Shown here piece by piece: positions 57,698 through 64,000 of a DNA stretch of 64,000 nt; positions within the stretch are counted from its first letter, which is position 1, and each line of letters opens with the position of its first letter. Position numbers and translations under genes: made by a program. Source of the DNA: Thermopolyspora sp044507605 (GTDB lineage: Bacteria; Actinomycetota; Actinomycetes; Streptosporangiales; Streptosporangiaceae); the NCBI GenBank assembly GCA_044507605.1, contig JBIQJI010000005.1, positions 1 to 64,000 on the forward strand, in the 5' to 3' direction. The notes beneath the pieces are model-generated. The model was given only the letters and a program-made list of their open reading frames with translations. It was not told the DNA's origin and made no database searches.

Positions 57698-58675
57698 CTA
57701 CTTGACGGCGAGCGCGTTGGGGGGCGAGCCCACGCCGCCGATGAGGTTGAGCGGCTTACAGGTCAGGAAGAACTCGTAGCTCCCGTCCGCGGCGCAGTCG
57801 GCGGCCAGGTCGTCGAGCTTCCAGAGCTCGCCCATGGCCATGCCGAGCAGCGCGATGAGCGGACGGTGCAGCATGCCGCTGTGGTCCACGCCCCGCTCGG
57901 GGGGCCGCTCGCCCTCGTAGCGGAAGTCGGATTCGAGCACGGGGTCGGCCTCCACGCCCGGGGTGTCGCTCGCGACGAGCGCGATCTCGTGGTCCCACAG
58001 CCAGCGCACGATCGACTCGCGCTGGGCCAGCCCGGGGGACCTGTTGCGCCGGTTGAACTCGATGCGTTCCTCGACCGACTTGCGCACGTAGTTCTCGGCC
58101 CACCCGGTGCGCAGCAGCAGCATGTCGCCGCCCTGCCAGGAGACGCCCTGCGACTCCGCCATCGCGTCGAGCGTCACGTCGTCGAGCGCGATCGTCCGCT
58201 CGCAGTCGTACGGGCGGCCCTCCCGGGCGAAGAAGCGGGGGACGTCGAGCAGGACGCCGCGCCCGGCGATGCCCGACTGCGCCCAGTTGTGGATGCCGAG
58301 GGCCGTGGAGTCCGCGTTGTTGTCGGCGGCCGGCAGCCCGCCGTAGAACCCGTGCAGCGGATGCCCGATGTGCCGCAGCGCGTCGAGCTGCGACGTGGAC
58401 TGCAGGTAGAACGAGTCGAGCCAGTCATCGCGATGGAACTCGTTGTTGGCGAAGATGTGGTGCTGTGCCGGGTACCTGGTGCCGGTGGGGTACGGCTCGA
58501 ACGCGTTGATCGGGTAGTCGAGGTTGAACCGGCGTCCGGAGCGGATCAGCCGGGACGCCGCGACGACGCGCTCCGGGGTGAGGAAGTTGACGGTGCCCAG
58601 CTGGTCGTCGTGCCCGAAGACATCCCAGCTCGAACCGGCGATCTCCGCGTTGGCGAGCTCGTCATAAGTCGGCAA
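57698..58675 (-). CDS. Cyclase-family hydrolase (kynurenine-formamidase-like)
   Basis: 325 aa from TTG 58675 (AAAGGA six bases before), within the end of the IclR gene. PF04199-type fold; the usual HxGTHxDxPxH becomes TSQLDALRHIGHPLHG, with SWQGGDMLLLRTGW and GVEADP typical of the longer bacterial cyclase proteins. Hydrolyses amide or lactone bonds, Mn- or Zn-dependent. Acts with the two dehydrogenases downstream. Confidence 0.83.
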   Translation of the reverse strand: MPTYDELANAEIAGSSWDVFGHDDQLGTVNFLTPERVVAASRLIRSGRRFNLDYPINAFEPYPTGTRYPAQHHIFANNEFHRDDWLDSFYLQSTSQLDALRHIGHPLHGFYGGLPAADNNADSTALGIHNWAQSGIAGRGVLLDVPRFFAREGRPYDCERTIALDDVTLDAMAESQGVSWQGGDMLLLRTGWAENYVRKSVEERIEFNRRNRSPGLAQRESIVRWLWDHEIALVASDTPGVEADPVLESDFRYEGERPPERGVDHSGMLHRPLIALLGMAMGELWKLDDLAADCAADGSYEFFLTCKPLNLIGGVGSPPNALAVK

Positions 58676-59447
58676 CAGGTGTCCTTTCTTGTGCTCCGCC
58701 GCCCAGCTGGTCGCTGAGTTCGGCCGCGGTCTCCACGAGTTTGGTCAGGGCCGTCGATCCCGGGGACAGGTCGGCCATCTGGTCGGCTCCGAGCACCGCG
58801 ATGGTGGCGCAGATGCCGTATTCGTCGAACACGGGCGCGGCGGCGGAGAACAGGCCGTCGGGATGGCTGGTGATGCTGTAGCCGTTGCGCCGGGCCATGA
58901 AGACCTGCGCCTCCAGCTCGGCCCGCCTGGCGTCCGAGATCCCCTCCGTGGCCCGGTCGAACGCGTGCTCGTCCTTGTTGGCCAGGAAGACCCTCAGCTG
59001 CGCGGAGTCCAGGCCGAGCTGCGAGCCGGCGTGGACCGTCAGGACGAGGGTGCGGCTGAGGTCCTCGTTGACGAGCGCCACGACGGGCCCGCGCGCGCCC
59101 CAGAGGCCGAGCACGCTGGTCATGCGGACCGCCGCGCTGAGCTTGGTCAGGTACGGCGGCGCGATGTCGACGACGCGCCGCCGTCCCAGTGCGTGGATGC
59201 CCAGCTGCACCATCAGCCCGCCCAGCACGAACGTGCCGCGGCGGCGTCCCCGCTCGAGTATTCCGGCGGTGACGAGCGAGACGCAGTAGCGGTACGCCGT
59301 GGTGCGGTTGAGGCCCAGCCGCTCGGCCACGTCGGCGGCGGTCAACTCGATCGTGTGCGGGCCGAAGAGCGAGCAGATCTGACCGACCCGCTGGACCGCC
59401 TGAATGTCGGAGCCGGAGGCCTCATTACCCGAATCAATGTTCGCCAT
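58662..59447 (-). CDS. IclR-family transcriptional regulator
   Basis: 261 aa. HTH AADVAERLGLNRTTAYRYCV (about residues 38-57), followed by an IclR effector domain. It overlaps the cyclase gene by 14 bp, so it is the first gene of the catabolic operon it probably controls. The known regulator of Agrobacterium blcABC, BlcR, is also IclR-type, released by gamma-butyrolactone, GHB and succinate semialdehyde. No clear Shine-Dalgarno; TAGAGT six bases before the ATG suggests a leaderless start. Confidence 0.9.
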   Translation of the reverse strand: MANIDSGNEASGSDIQAVQRVGQICSLFGPHTIELTAADVAERLGLNRTTAYRYCVSLVTAGILERGRRRGTFVLGGLMVQLGIHALGRRRVVDIAPPYLTKLSAAVRMTSVLGLWGARGPVVALVNEDLSRTLVLTVHAGSQLGLDSAQLRVFLANKDEHAFDRATEGISDARRAELEAQVFMARRNGYSITSHPDGLFSAAAPVFDEYGICATIAVLGADQMADLSPGSTALTKLVETAAELSDQLGGGAQERTPVADL

Positions 59448-59457
59448 GGCTGAACTC

Positions 59458-59476
59458 TAGTTCAAATAGAGAACTA
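59458..59476. promoter_or_regulatory. Inverted repeat upstream of the IclR gene
   Basis: TAGTTC (59458-59463), 7 nt, GAACTA (59471-59476), in an AT-rich patch directly upstream of the start codon at 59447. A candidate IclR operator covering its own promoter. Confidence 0.5.
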
Positions 59477-59510
59477 AATTGCCGCAGTTGGGGAGCGTGT
59501 GCGCGACGCT

Positions 59511-60587
59511 TCATCGGACGAGCCAGTTGGTGAGCCGGGTCGTGACGTCGTCCCAGTGCTGGGCGTACCAGTCGATGTCCTGGACCACGGTCTGTCCGGT
59601 GTTCACCGGCCCGTAGGCCTGCACGAGCTTGCCGTTCTCGGTCAGCTGCGGCTCGGCCTTGAGGTTGACCGGCGCCGTGCCGACCAGCTCGGTGATCTTC
59701 GCGGAGGGCTCGGGCCGCACCACCGACTGCAAGAAGTCCTCCGCGGTCGCCTTGTGCTTCGAGCCGAGCGGCACCGCGAGCGCGTTGACCGACACCACCG
59801 TCTTGTCCCAGACGATCTTGATGTTCAGCTTGTCGTTCAGCAGCGCGATCAGCCGCGAGTCGGACAGCAGGAACAGGTCGACCTGGCCGGAGCTGGCCGC
59901 CTGCTGCAGCGCGCCCACGTTCGGCGCGAAGATGGTGTCCTTGCGGATGGTCTCCCACTTCTTCAGGGAGCGCTCCACGTCCAGCGGGTACAGCCGGTCG
60001 GGTGCCACGCCGTCGGCGAGCAGGCCGTACTCCAGGATGCCGTTCTGCAGGTTGGTGATGACGCCCCGCTTGCCCGGGAACTTCGCCGTGTCGAAGAAGT
60101 CCTCGATCGTCTTGGGCGCCTTCTCCGGGTCCGGATACGTGTCGGCGTTGTAGGCGAAGGGCGTGGCGTTGGCGAAGTTGCCGACGTAGCAGTCGCCGAT
60201 GGCCTTGGGGATGAGGTCGGCGGTGTTCACCCCGGGCAGGCTCAGCTTCTCGAAGAGCTTGCCGCAGTTCTGCATCGCCGCGGCGGGTGCCACCGAGACG
60301 ACGTCCCACCGCACCTGGCCGGACGTCACCTGGGCCTTCACCTGGGCGACGTCGGCCGGTGAGGTGTTGGCGAAGGTGACGCCGGGGTGCGCGGCCGTGT
60401 AGGGCTTCTGGAACGCCTCGATCTGCGCGTCCTGGCCCGACCCGCCATAGGAGACGTAGGTGAGCTTCTCCGGCCCGCCGGACGCGCTCGCGCCGGCTTC
60501 GTCGTCACCGGATCCGCAGCCGGCGAGCGCGAGCGCGGCCACGAGGACGCCGGCGCTCGCGAAGACTGTTCTCGATCGAGAGACCAT
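59511..60587 (-). CDS. Orphan PotD-type substrate-binding lipoprotein
   Basis: 358 aa from ATG 60587 (GAGAGGTGA upstream). Signal with lipobox ALAGC, then a polyamine/iron-type binding protein: LTYVSYGGSGQ, WDVVSVAPAAAM, DIDWYAQHWDDV. No permease or ATPase gene is adjacent. The same kind of N-terminus occurs in the fusion remnant at 46411, so this locus may once have had a full transporter, or it may serve an importer elsewhere. Co-directional with the IclR operon downstream. Confidence 0.88.
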   Translation of the reverse strand: MVSRSRTVFASAGVLVAALALAGCGSGDDEAGASASGGPEKLTYVSYGGSGQDAQIEAFQKPYTAAHPGVTFANTSPADVAQVKAQVTSGQVRWDVVSVAPAAAMQNCGKLFEKLSLPGVNTADLIPKAIGDCYVGNFANATPFAYNADTYPDPEKAPKTIEDFFDTAKFPGKRGVITNLQNGILEYGLLADGVAPDRLYPLDVERSLKKWETIRKDTIFAPNVGALQQAASSGQVDLFLLSDSRLIALLNDKLNIKIVWDKTVVSVNALAVPLGSKHKATAEDFLQSVVRPEPSAKITELVGTAPVNLKAEPQLTENGKLVQAYGPVNTGQTVVQDIDWYAQHWDDVTTRLTNWLVR

Positions 60588-61001
60588 CGTCTCACCTCTC
60601 GTCAGGGGTCTGCCGGGAGTGGCGACCAAGGGTTTGTTCGCTATATGAGTTCACAACCCCGTAATGCGAACACGGTACTCAATATCGGCGGCCAGGTACA
60701 GAGCCCTTTCCGAGATCGTTTCTGCGATCTCCGCATGCGCGAATCGCGCGGTGGGTTCCACGATGCGAGCAACCGGCCGCCGCGAGCACACGCATCGCGG
60801 TCGCGCGGGACGCGCGCGCACGCGGGGGGACGCGCGCACCCGGAGGATGCGGACTCGCGGGGACGCGGACTCGCGAGGGCGCGGGCACGCAGGCACACGG
60901 GCACGTGGGCACACGGGCACGTGGGCACACGGAAAGCGTGCCGTCAGCGGGTGGCGGCACGCTCGGGGGTGTTCCGGCCGGGTGGGCCGTTCAGGGTCGC
61001 G
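60588..61001. other. Repeat-rich intergenic region
   Basis: 414 bp. Next to the binding protein is an AT-richer promoter zone with inverted repeat TGTTCGC/GCGAACA (60635-60641, 60666-60672). From about 60780 to 60935 the sequence is low-complexity GC (ACGCG and GGCAC units). Short frames here are repeat artefacts; I see no gene. Confidence 0.6.
60892..60932. repeat. 16-bp tandem repeat, 2.6 copies
   Basis: GGCACACGGGCACGTG at 60892-60907 and 60908-60923, then a partial copy. Preceded at 60849-60876 by two copies of GCGGACTCGCG with short spacers. No CRISPR-like spacing. Confidence 0.8.
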
Positions 61002-61781
61002 CTAGGCGCTGTATCCGCCGTCGACGGGCAGCACGACACCGCTGATCTGGCTCGCCCGGTCGCTCAGCAGCCACGCGGCTGTGTCGCCCACCTCGGTCGT
61101 CGTGCCGGCCTTGCGCAGCGGCACCGCCGCGATGCGGCGGGCGACGCCCTCGGGGTCGTCCTGCCGCCACTTGACGAGCATCGGGGTCTCGATGGGCCCC
61201 GGGGCGATGGCGTTGACCCGGATGCCCAGCGGGCCGAAGTCGTGGGCCGCAGTGCGGGTGAGGCCGATGACCGCGTGCTTGGTCGCCTGGTAGGCGCCGA
61301 GCCCCGTGTTGCCGCGGAATCCGCCCACGCTGCTGGTGTTGACGATCGAGCCGCCCCGCTCTTCCATCGCCCGGATCTCCTCGCGCAGGCACAGCCACGT
61401 CCCCTTGACGTTCACCGCCATGACCCGGTCGAAGTCCTCCTCCGGCACTTGGTCGAGCCGGCCGTACTGGTTGATGCCCGCGTTGTTGAACGCGCAGTCG
61501 AGACGGCCGAACCGCGCGAGCGTCTCGTCGACGAACCGTGCCACGTCGGCGGCGACGCTGACGTCACCCGCGGTGTACGCGACGTCGTGACCCTTCCCGG
61601 TGAGCTCCTCGGTGAGCGCGGCGAGCGCGTCGCGCGACCGGGCGGCGAGCATCACGGCGGCGCCCTCCTCGGCGAAGATCCGCGCGGAGTCGGCCCCGAT
61701 GCCGGTGCTCCCACCGACCACGAGCACGACCTTGCCGGCGAGCAGCCCACGGGTCGTGCGCGCGGATGTGTCGTGCGACAT
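61002..61781 (-). CDS. Short-chain dehydrogenase/reductase
   Basis: 259 aa classical SDR: GGSTGIG, Asp in beta-3 (AGDVSV), FNNAGINQ, NTSSVGG, YQATK, C-terminal ISGVVLPVDGGYSA. GGGAGG precedes the ATG. Divergent from the duplicated CMD gene; probably oxidises a hydroxy intermediate of the same pathway. Confidence 0.9.
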   Translation of the reverse strand: MSHDTSARTTRGLLAGKVVLVVGGSTGIGADSARIFAEEGAAVMLAARSRDALAALTEELTGKGHDVAYTAGDVSVAADVARFVDETLARFGRLDCAFNNAGINQYGRLDQVPEEDFDRVMAVNVKGTWLCLREEIRAMEERGGSIVNTSSVGGFRGNTGLGAYQATKHAVIGLTRTAAHDFGPLGIRVNAIAPGPIETPMLVKWRQDDPEGVARRIAAVPLRKAGTTTEVGDTAAWLLSDRASQISGVVLPVDGGYSA

Positions 61782-62229
61782 AGATAAGCCTCCCGATGGT
61801 GCGGAATATGAACGAGATGTTCATCATACGGACCAGTCTGGCGGGTGTCTATGATCTCCCAGCGCTATTGTCGCCCCTGTGCGCCCCGGGGGTGAAGGTT
61901 CCGTTCGCCATGCGAAAGCCGGCACTGCCATGCGAACGGGGTGGGGGGTCGTGGGGGTGATGCCCGGGTGAGAGGCCGCTCGCCGCCGGGCCCCAGGCCG
62001 GTTCTCCTCTTGCGCCGTCCTGTCCGACAATCGTATGGTCAGACGGCAGGTCAATGAGTCGACACGGGGGACCCGACGCCGGGTACACCCTCGACCGTCT
62101 CGTCACGTACAGAGGGGGTTGTCATGTCCGGCGCGGGCGCAGGCGGATCGCAGGTCGTCCAGACGTTCCTCCACGAGGACGCGTGACCGCGGGCCCGGGC
62201 ACGGTTCCACGACCTCTAAGGAGTCACCT
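61782..62229. other. Divergent control region, SDR and CMD/lactonase units
   Basis: 448 bp, no gene seen. It contains the SDR promoter (61823-61851), direct repeat GCCATGCGAA (61907-61916, 61927-61936; 20 bp apart), the first copy forming TTCGC-CAT-GCGAA, a forward promoter TTGCGC/TATGGT (62010-62039), and AAGGAG at 62218-62223 for the CMD gene. Confidence 0.55.
61823..61851 (-). promoter_or_regulatory. Promoter of the SDR gene
   Basis: Reverse strand -35 TAGACA (61851-61846), 17 nt, -10 TATGAT (61828-61823), 42 bp before the ATG. The -10 is part of CGTATGA, the half-site seen at other promoters in the window. Confidence 0.55.
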
Positions 62230-63000
62230 ATGGCGCTCACCGCCCGGCAGGAAGAGATCAAAGCGGAGTTCATCCGGGTCCGCGGAGTCTGGAACGACAC
62301 CTGGCAGTCGATCCTGGAGCTCGACGCGGAGTTCCTCGCGGCGTACCTGGACTTCTCGGCCGTCCCCTGGCGGAAGAGCCACCTCGACGACAAGGTCAAG
62401 GAGTTCGTCTACATCGCCATCGACGCCAACGCGACGCACATGTACCTCCCCGGGGTACGCCAGCACATCAGGGCCGCCCTCAAGCTCGGCGCGACCCCCC
62501 AGGAGATCATGGAGGTGCTGGAGCTCAGCGCGACCCTCGGCATCCACGCCATGAACATCGGCGTGCCGATCCTGGTCGAGGTGCTGGAGGAGAAGGGCCT
62601 GCGCACCGGCCCGGCGCCGCTCGACGAGCGTCAGGAGCGGCTCAAGGCGGAGTTCACCAAGACCCGCGGCTACTGGCACGCGTTCTGGGACGAGATGCTG
62701 GAGCTCGACCCCGAGCTGTTCGCGGCCTACACCGACTTCTCCTCCGTGCCGTGGCGCACCGGCACGCTGGAGCCGAAGGTCAAGGAGTTCATCTACATCG
62801 CGTTCGACACCGCGGCGACCCACCTCTACGTCAAGGGCCTCAAACTGCACATCGAGAACGCCATCGGCTACGGCGCCACCGCGCAGGAGATCCTGGAGGT
62901 CATGGAGATCGCCAGCGTGCTCGGCATCCACGCCGTCACCGCGTGCGCCCCGATCCTGGCCGAAGAGGCCGCGAACCCCGAGAACCGGCCCTCCGCCTGA
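62230..63000 (+). CDS. Duplicated carboxymuconolactone decarboxylase-like protein
   Basis: 256 aa from ATG 62230 (AAGGAG). Two tandem CMD/AhpD-fold repeats, about residues 1-125 and 133-250, matching closely: VKEFVYIAIDANATHMYLPG with VKEFIYIAFDTAATHLYVKG, and GATPQEIMEVLE with GATAQEILEVME. Neither has the C-x-x-C of AhpD peroxidases; Ala/Asn and Thr-His replace it. A decarboxylase- or lactone-acting role is therefore more likely. Followed by the lactonase gene 97 bp on. Confidence 0.87.
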   Translation: MALTARQEEIKAEFIRVRGVWNDTWQSILELDAEFLAAYLDFSAVPWRKSHLDDKVKEFVYIAIDANATHMYLPGVRQHIRAALKLGATPQEIMEVLELSATLGIHAMNIGVPILVEVLEEKGLRTGPAPLDERQERLKAEFTKTRGYWHAFWDEMLELDPELFAAYTDFSSVPWRTGTLEPKVKEFIYIAFDTAATHLYVKGLKLHIENAIGYGATAQEILEVMEIASVLGIHAVTACAPILAEEAANPENRPSA

Positions 63001-63096
63001 ACCGGGCCCCTACGCATGATCCCATCGCGCCCGGCCATCGCCCGCCGGTGGCGGAAAGGAAACAGTCATGTGCGATTCGCGTCCAGGAGGTAGTCG

Positions 63097-63906
63097 ATGA
63101 GCGACGCGACGTACGAGGTGATCGCGCTCCGGTACGGGACCCGCATGGGGGACAAGGCGGAGATCTACCTCAACTACCACATCTACGGCGAGCCGAATCA
63201 GCCGCTCGGGATGGACTACTACTGCTGGGTGGCCCGCAACGCCGAGCGCACGGTCGTCATCGACACCGGCTTCGGGCCGGTGGGCGGCGCCCGCAGGCGG
63301 CGGACCACGCTGGTCCCGCCGCTGGAGGCGCTGGCCCGGATCGGCGTGGAGGCGGCGACGGTGCCGCAGGTGGTGGTCACGCACGGCCACTACGACCACA
63401 TCGGCAACCTGGCGGGCTTCCCGGCGGCCGAGGTGATCATGACGCGGCGCGAGTTCGCGTTCTGGACCGGCCCGATGGCGCGGCGGCCGCAGTTCGCCTG
63501 GTCGGCGGAGGAGAGCGAGACCGCGCACCTGTGCGAGATCCGCGAGCAGGGCCGCATGACGCTCGTCGACGCGCCGTACCAGGTGGCGCCCGGCATCGAG
63601 GTGGTGCCGGTCGGCGGGCACACTCCGGGGCAGGCCATCGTGCTGGTCGCCACCCCGGAGGGTCAGACGGTGCTCGCCTCCGACTCGGCGCACTACTACG
63701 AGGAGATCGAGCGCGACCGGCCGTTCGCGTACGTCGCGGACCTGGAGGCGATGTACCGCGCCTTCGATCTGCTGAAGGAGATCGCCGCGGAGCCGGGTCG
63801 CGTCATCGTGGCCGGCCACGACCCGGAGGTGATGCGGCGGTTCCCGGCGCTCGAAGGCGTCGACGCGGGTCTCGCGGTCCGCGTCGGCGGGGTAAAACGT
63901 GCGTGA
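63097..63906 (+). CDS. MBL-fold lactonase (AttM/BlcC/AiiA-like), copy 2
   Basis: 269 aa; AGGAGG before the ATG. Zn site THGHYDHIGN, GHTPGQ, SDSAHYYEE and AGHDPEVMRRFP. Paralogue of the 48068-48883 protein. Expected to open gamma-lactones or N-acyl-homoserine lactones. With the semialdehyde and iron alcohol dehydrogenases at 54973-57635 it would complete a blc-type lactone pathway. Confidence 0.9.
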   Translation: MSDATYEVIALRYGTRMGDKAEIYLNYHIYGEPNQPLGMDYYCWVARNAERTVVIDTGFGPVGGARRRRTTLVPPLEALARIGVEAATVPQVVVTHGHYDHIGNLAGFPAAEVIMTRREFAFWTGPMARRPQFAWSAEESETAHLCEIREQGRMTLVDAPYQVAPGIEVVPVGGHTPGQAIVLVATPEGQTVLASDSAHYYEEIERDRPFAYVADLEAMYRAFDLLKEIAAEPGRVIVAGHDPEVMRRFPALEGVDAGLAVRVGGVKRA

Positions 63907-63907
63907 T

Positions 63908-63925
63908 ATTGTATGACAATCATAC
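63908..63925. promoter_or_regulatory. FadR-type GntR operator candidate
   Basis: ATTGTATGACAAT (63908-63920) is a perfect ATTGT-N3-ACAAT palindrome fitting the FadR-subfamily consensus TnGTnnnACnA, overlapped by GTATGA-CAA-TCATAC (63911-63925). It lies 28 bp before the start codon of the last gene. Confidence 0.6.
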
Positions 63926-63952
63926 GTGGAGTTGGGGAGGAGCGGATCGCCA

Positions 63953-64000
63953 ATGAGCGGACGGCGCGTCGGATTCATCGGGCTCGGGAACATGGGCGGC
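63953..64000 (+). CDS. 3-hydroxyisobutyrate dehydrogenase-like protein, partial
   Basis: Only 16 codons are in the window: MSGRRVGFIGLGNMGG. The GFIGLGNMG nucleotide-binding start is characteristic of beta-hydroxyacid dehydrogenases (3-hydroxyisobutyrate, tartronate-semialdehyde, 6-phosphogluconate types). GGGGAGGAG lies upstream. Continues the hydroxyacid catabolic theme. Confidence 0.7.
   Translation, partial: MSGRRVGFIGLGNMGG

Noticed and set aside
60892..60932. CRISPR or small-RNA locus in the 16-bp repeats
   Set aside because: No spacers, no terminator pattern and only 2.6 copies; simple tandem repeat.
1..64000. tRNA or rRNA genes, insertion sequences, integrase or phage genes
   Set aside because: None could be recognised by eye on either strand; short tRNAs could be missed without a covariance search.

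Overview
The window is very GC-rich (roughly 70%), with GTG and TTG starts, 4-bp ATGA/GTGA overlaps between genes, sugar ABC systems without an ATPase gene of their own, and several leaderless-looking promoters. This points to a mycelial actinomycete, probably in or near Streptosporangiales; the order is an inference from style only. No rRNA, tRNA, CRISPR array, phage or insertion sequence was seen. The content is accessory metabolism: uptake, regulation and catabolism.

Layout. 1-17.3 kb is a carbohydrate-use region: a sugar-binding lipoprotein and LacI regulator, a secreted tandem esterase-like protein whose first half has lost its catalytic residues, a second LacI regulator facing a binding protein/two permeases/GH39 glycosidase operon, then a GntR (FadR-type) regulator followed by another binding protein/two permeases/enolase-superfamily operon. 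17.3-24.4 kb holds a P-type cation ATPase and a TetR-controlled heterodimeric ABC exporter. 24.8-35.8 kb is one long co-directional run: an oligopeptide-type ABC transporter (two permeases, two ATPases, two tandem binding proteins sharing a 352-bp identical block), an amidohydrolase, an Asp-box sialidase-like protein and a triple SnoaL-like protein, closed by a long hairpin. 36.3-39.6 kb is another ATPase-less sugar ABC operon behind LacI-type operator-like sites.

40.3-63.9 kb is dominated by oxidative and lactone catabolism. A reverse operon (HpcH/HpaI aldolase, cupin, carboxymuconolactone-decarboxylase-like protein, Baeyer-Villiger-type monooxygenase, SDR) faces an IclR regulator. Then come an apparent deletion chimera joining the start of a binding protein to the end of an ABC ATPase, a DUF6282-like hydrolase and an AttM/BlcC-like lactonase. 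A stretch of single genes follows: threonine dehydratase, atypical SDR, GNAT-like protein, luciferase-like monooxygenase and secreted adenosine deaminase. Last is a locus with succinate-semialdehyde-type dehydrogenase, iron alcohol dehydrogenase, cyclase-family hydrolase, IclR regulator, orphan polyamine-type binding protein, SDR, a duplicated cysteine-free CMD protein and a second lactonase. This set resembles the Agrobacterium blc (att) gamma-butyrolactone pathway: lactone to hydroxyacid, semialdehyde, dicarboxylic acid. The window ends inside a 3-hydroxyisobutyrate-dehydrogenase-like gene behind a FadR-type operator.

Functions are read from motifs and family resemblance; substrates are inferred. 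Promoters, operators and terminators were found by eye.
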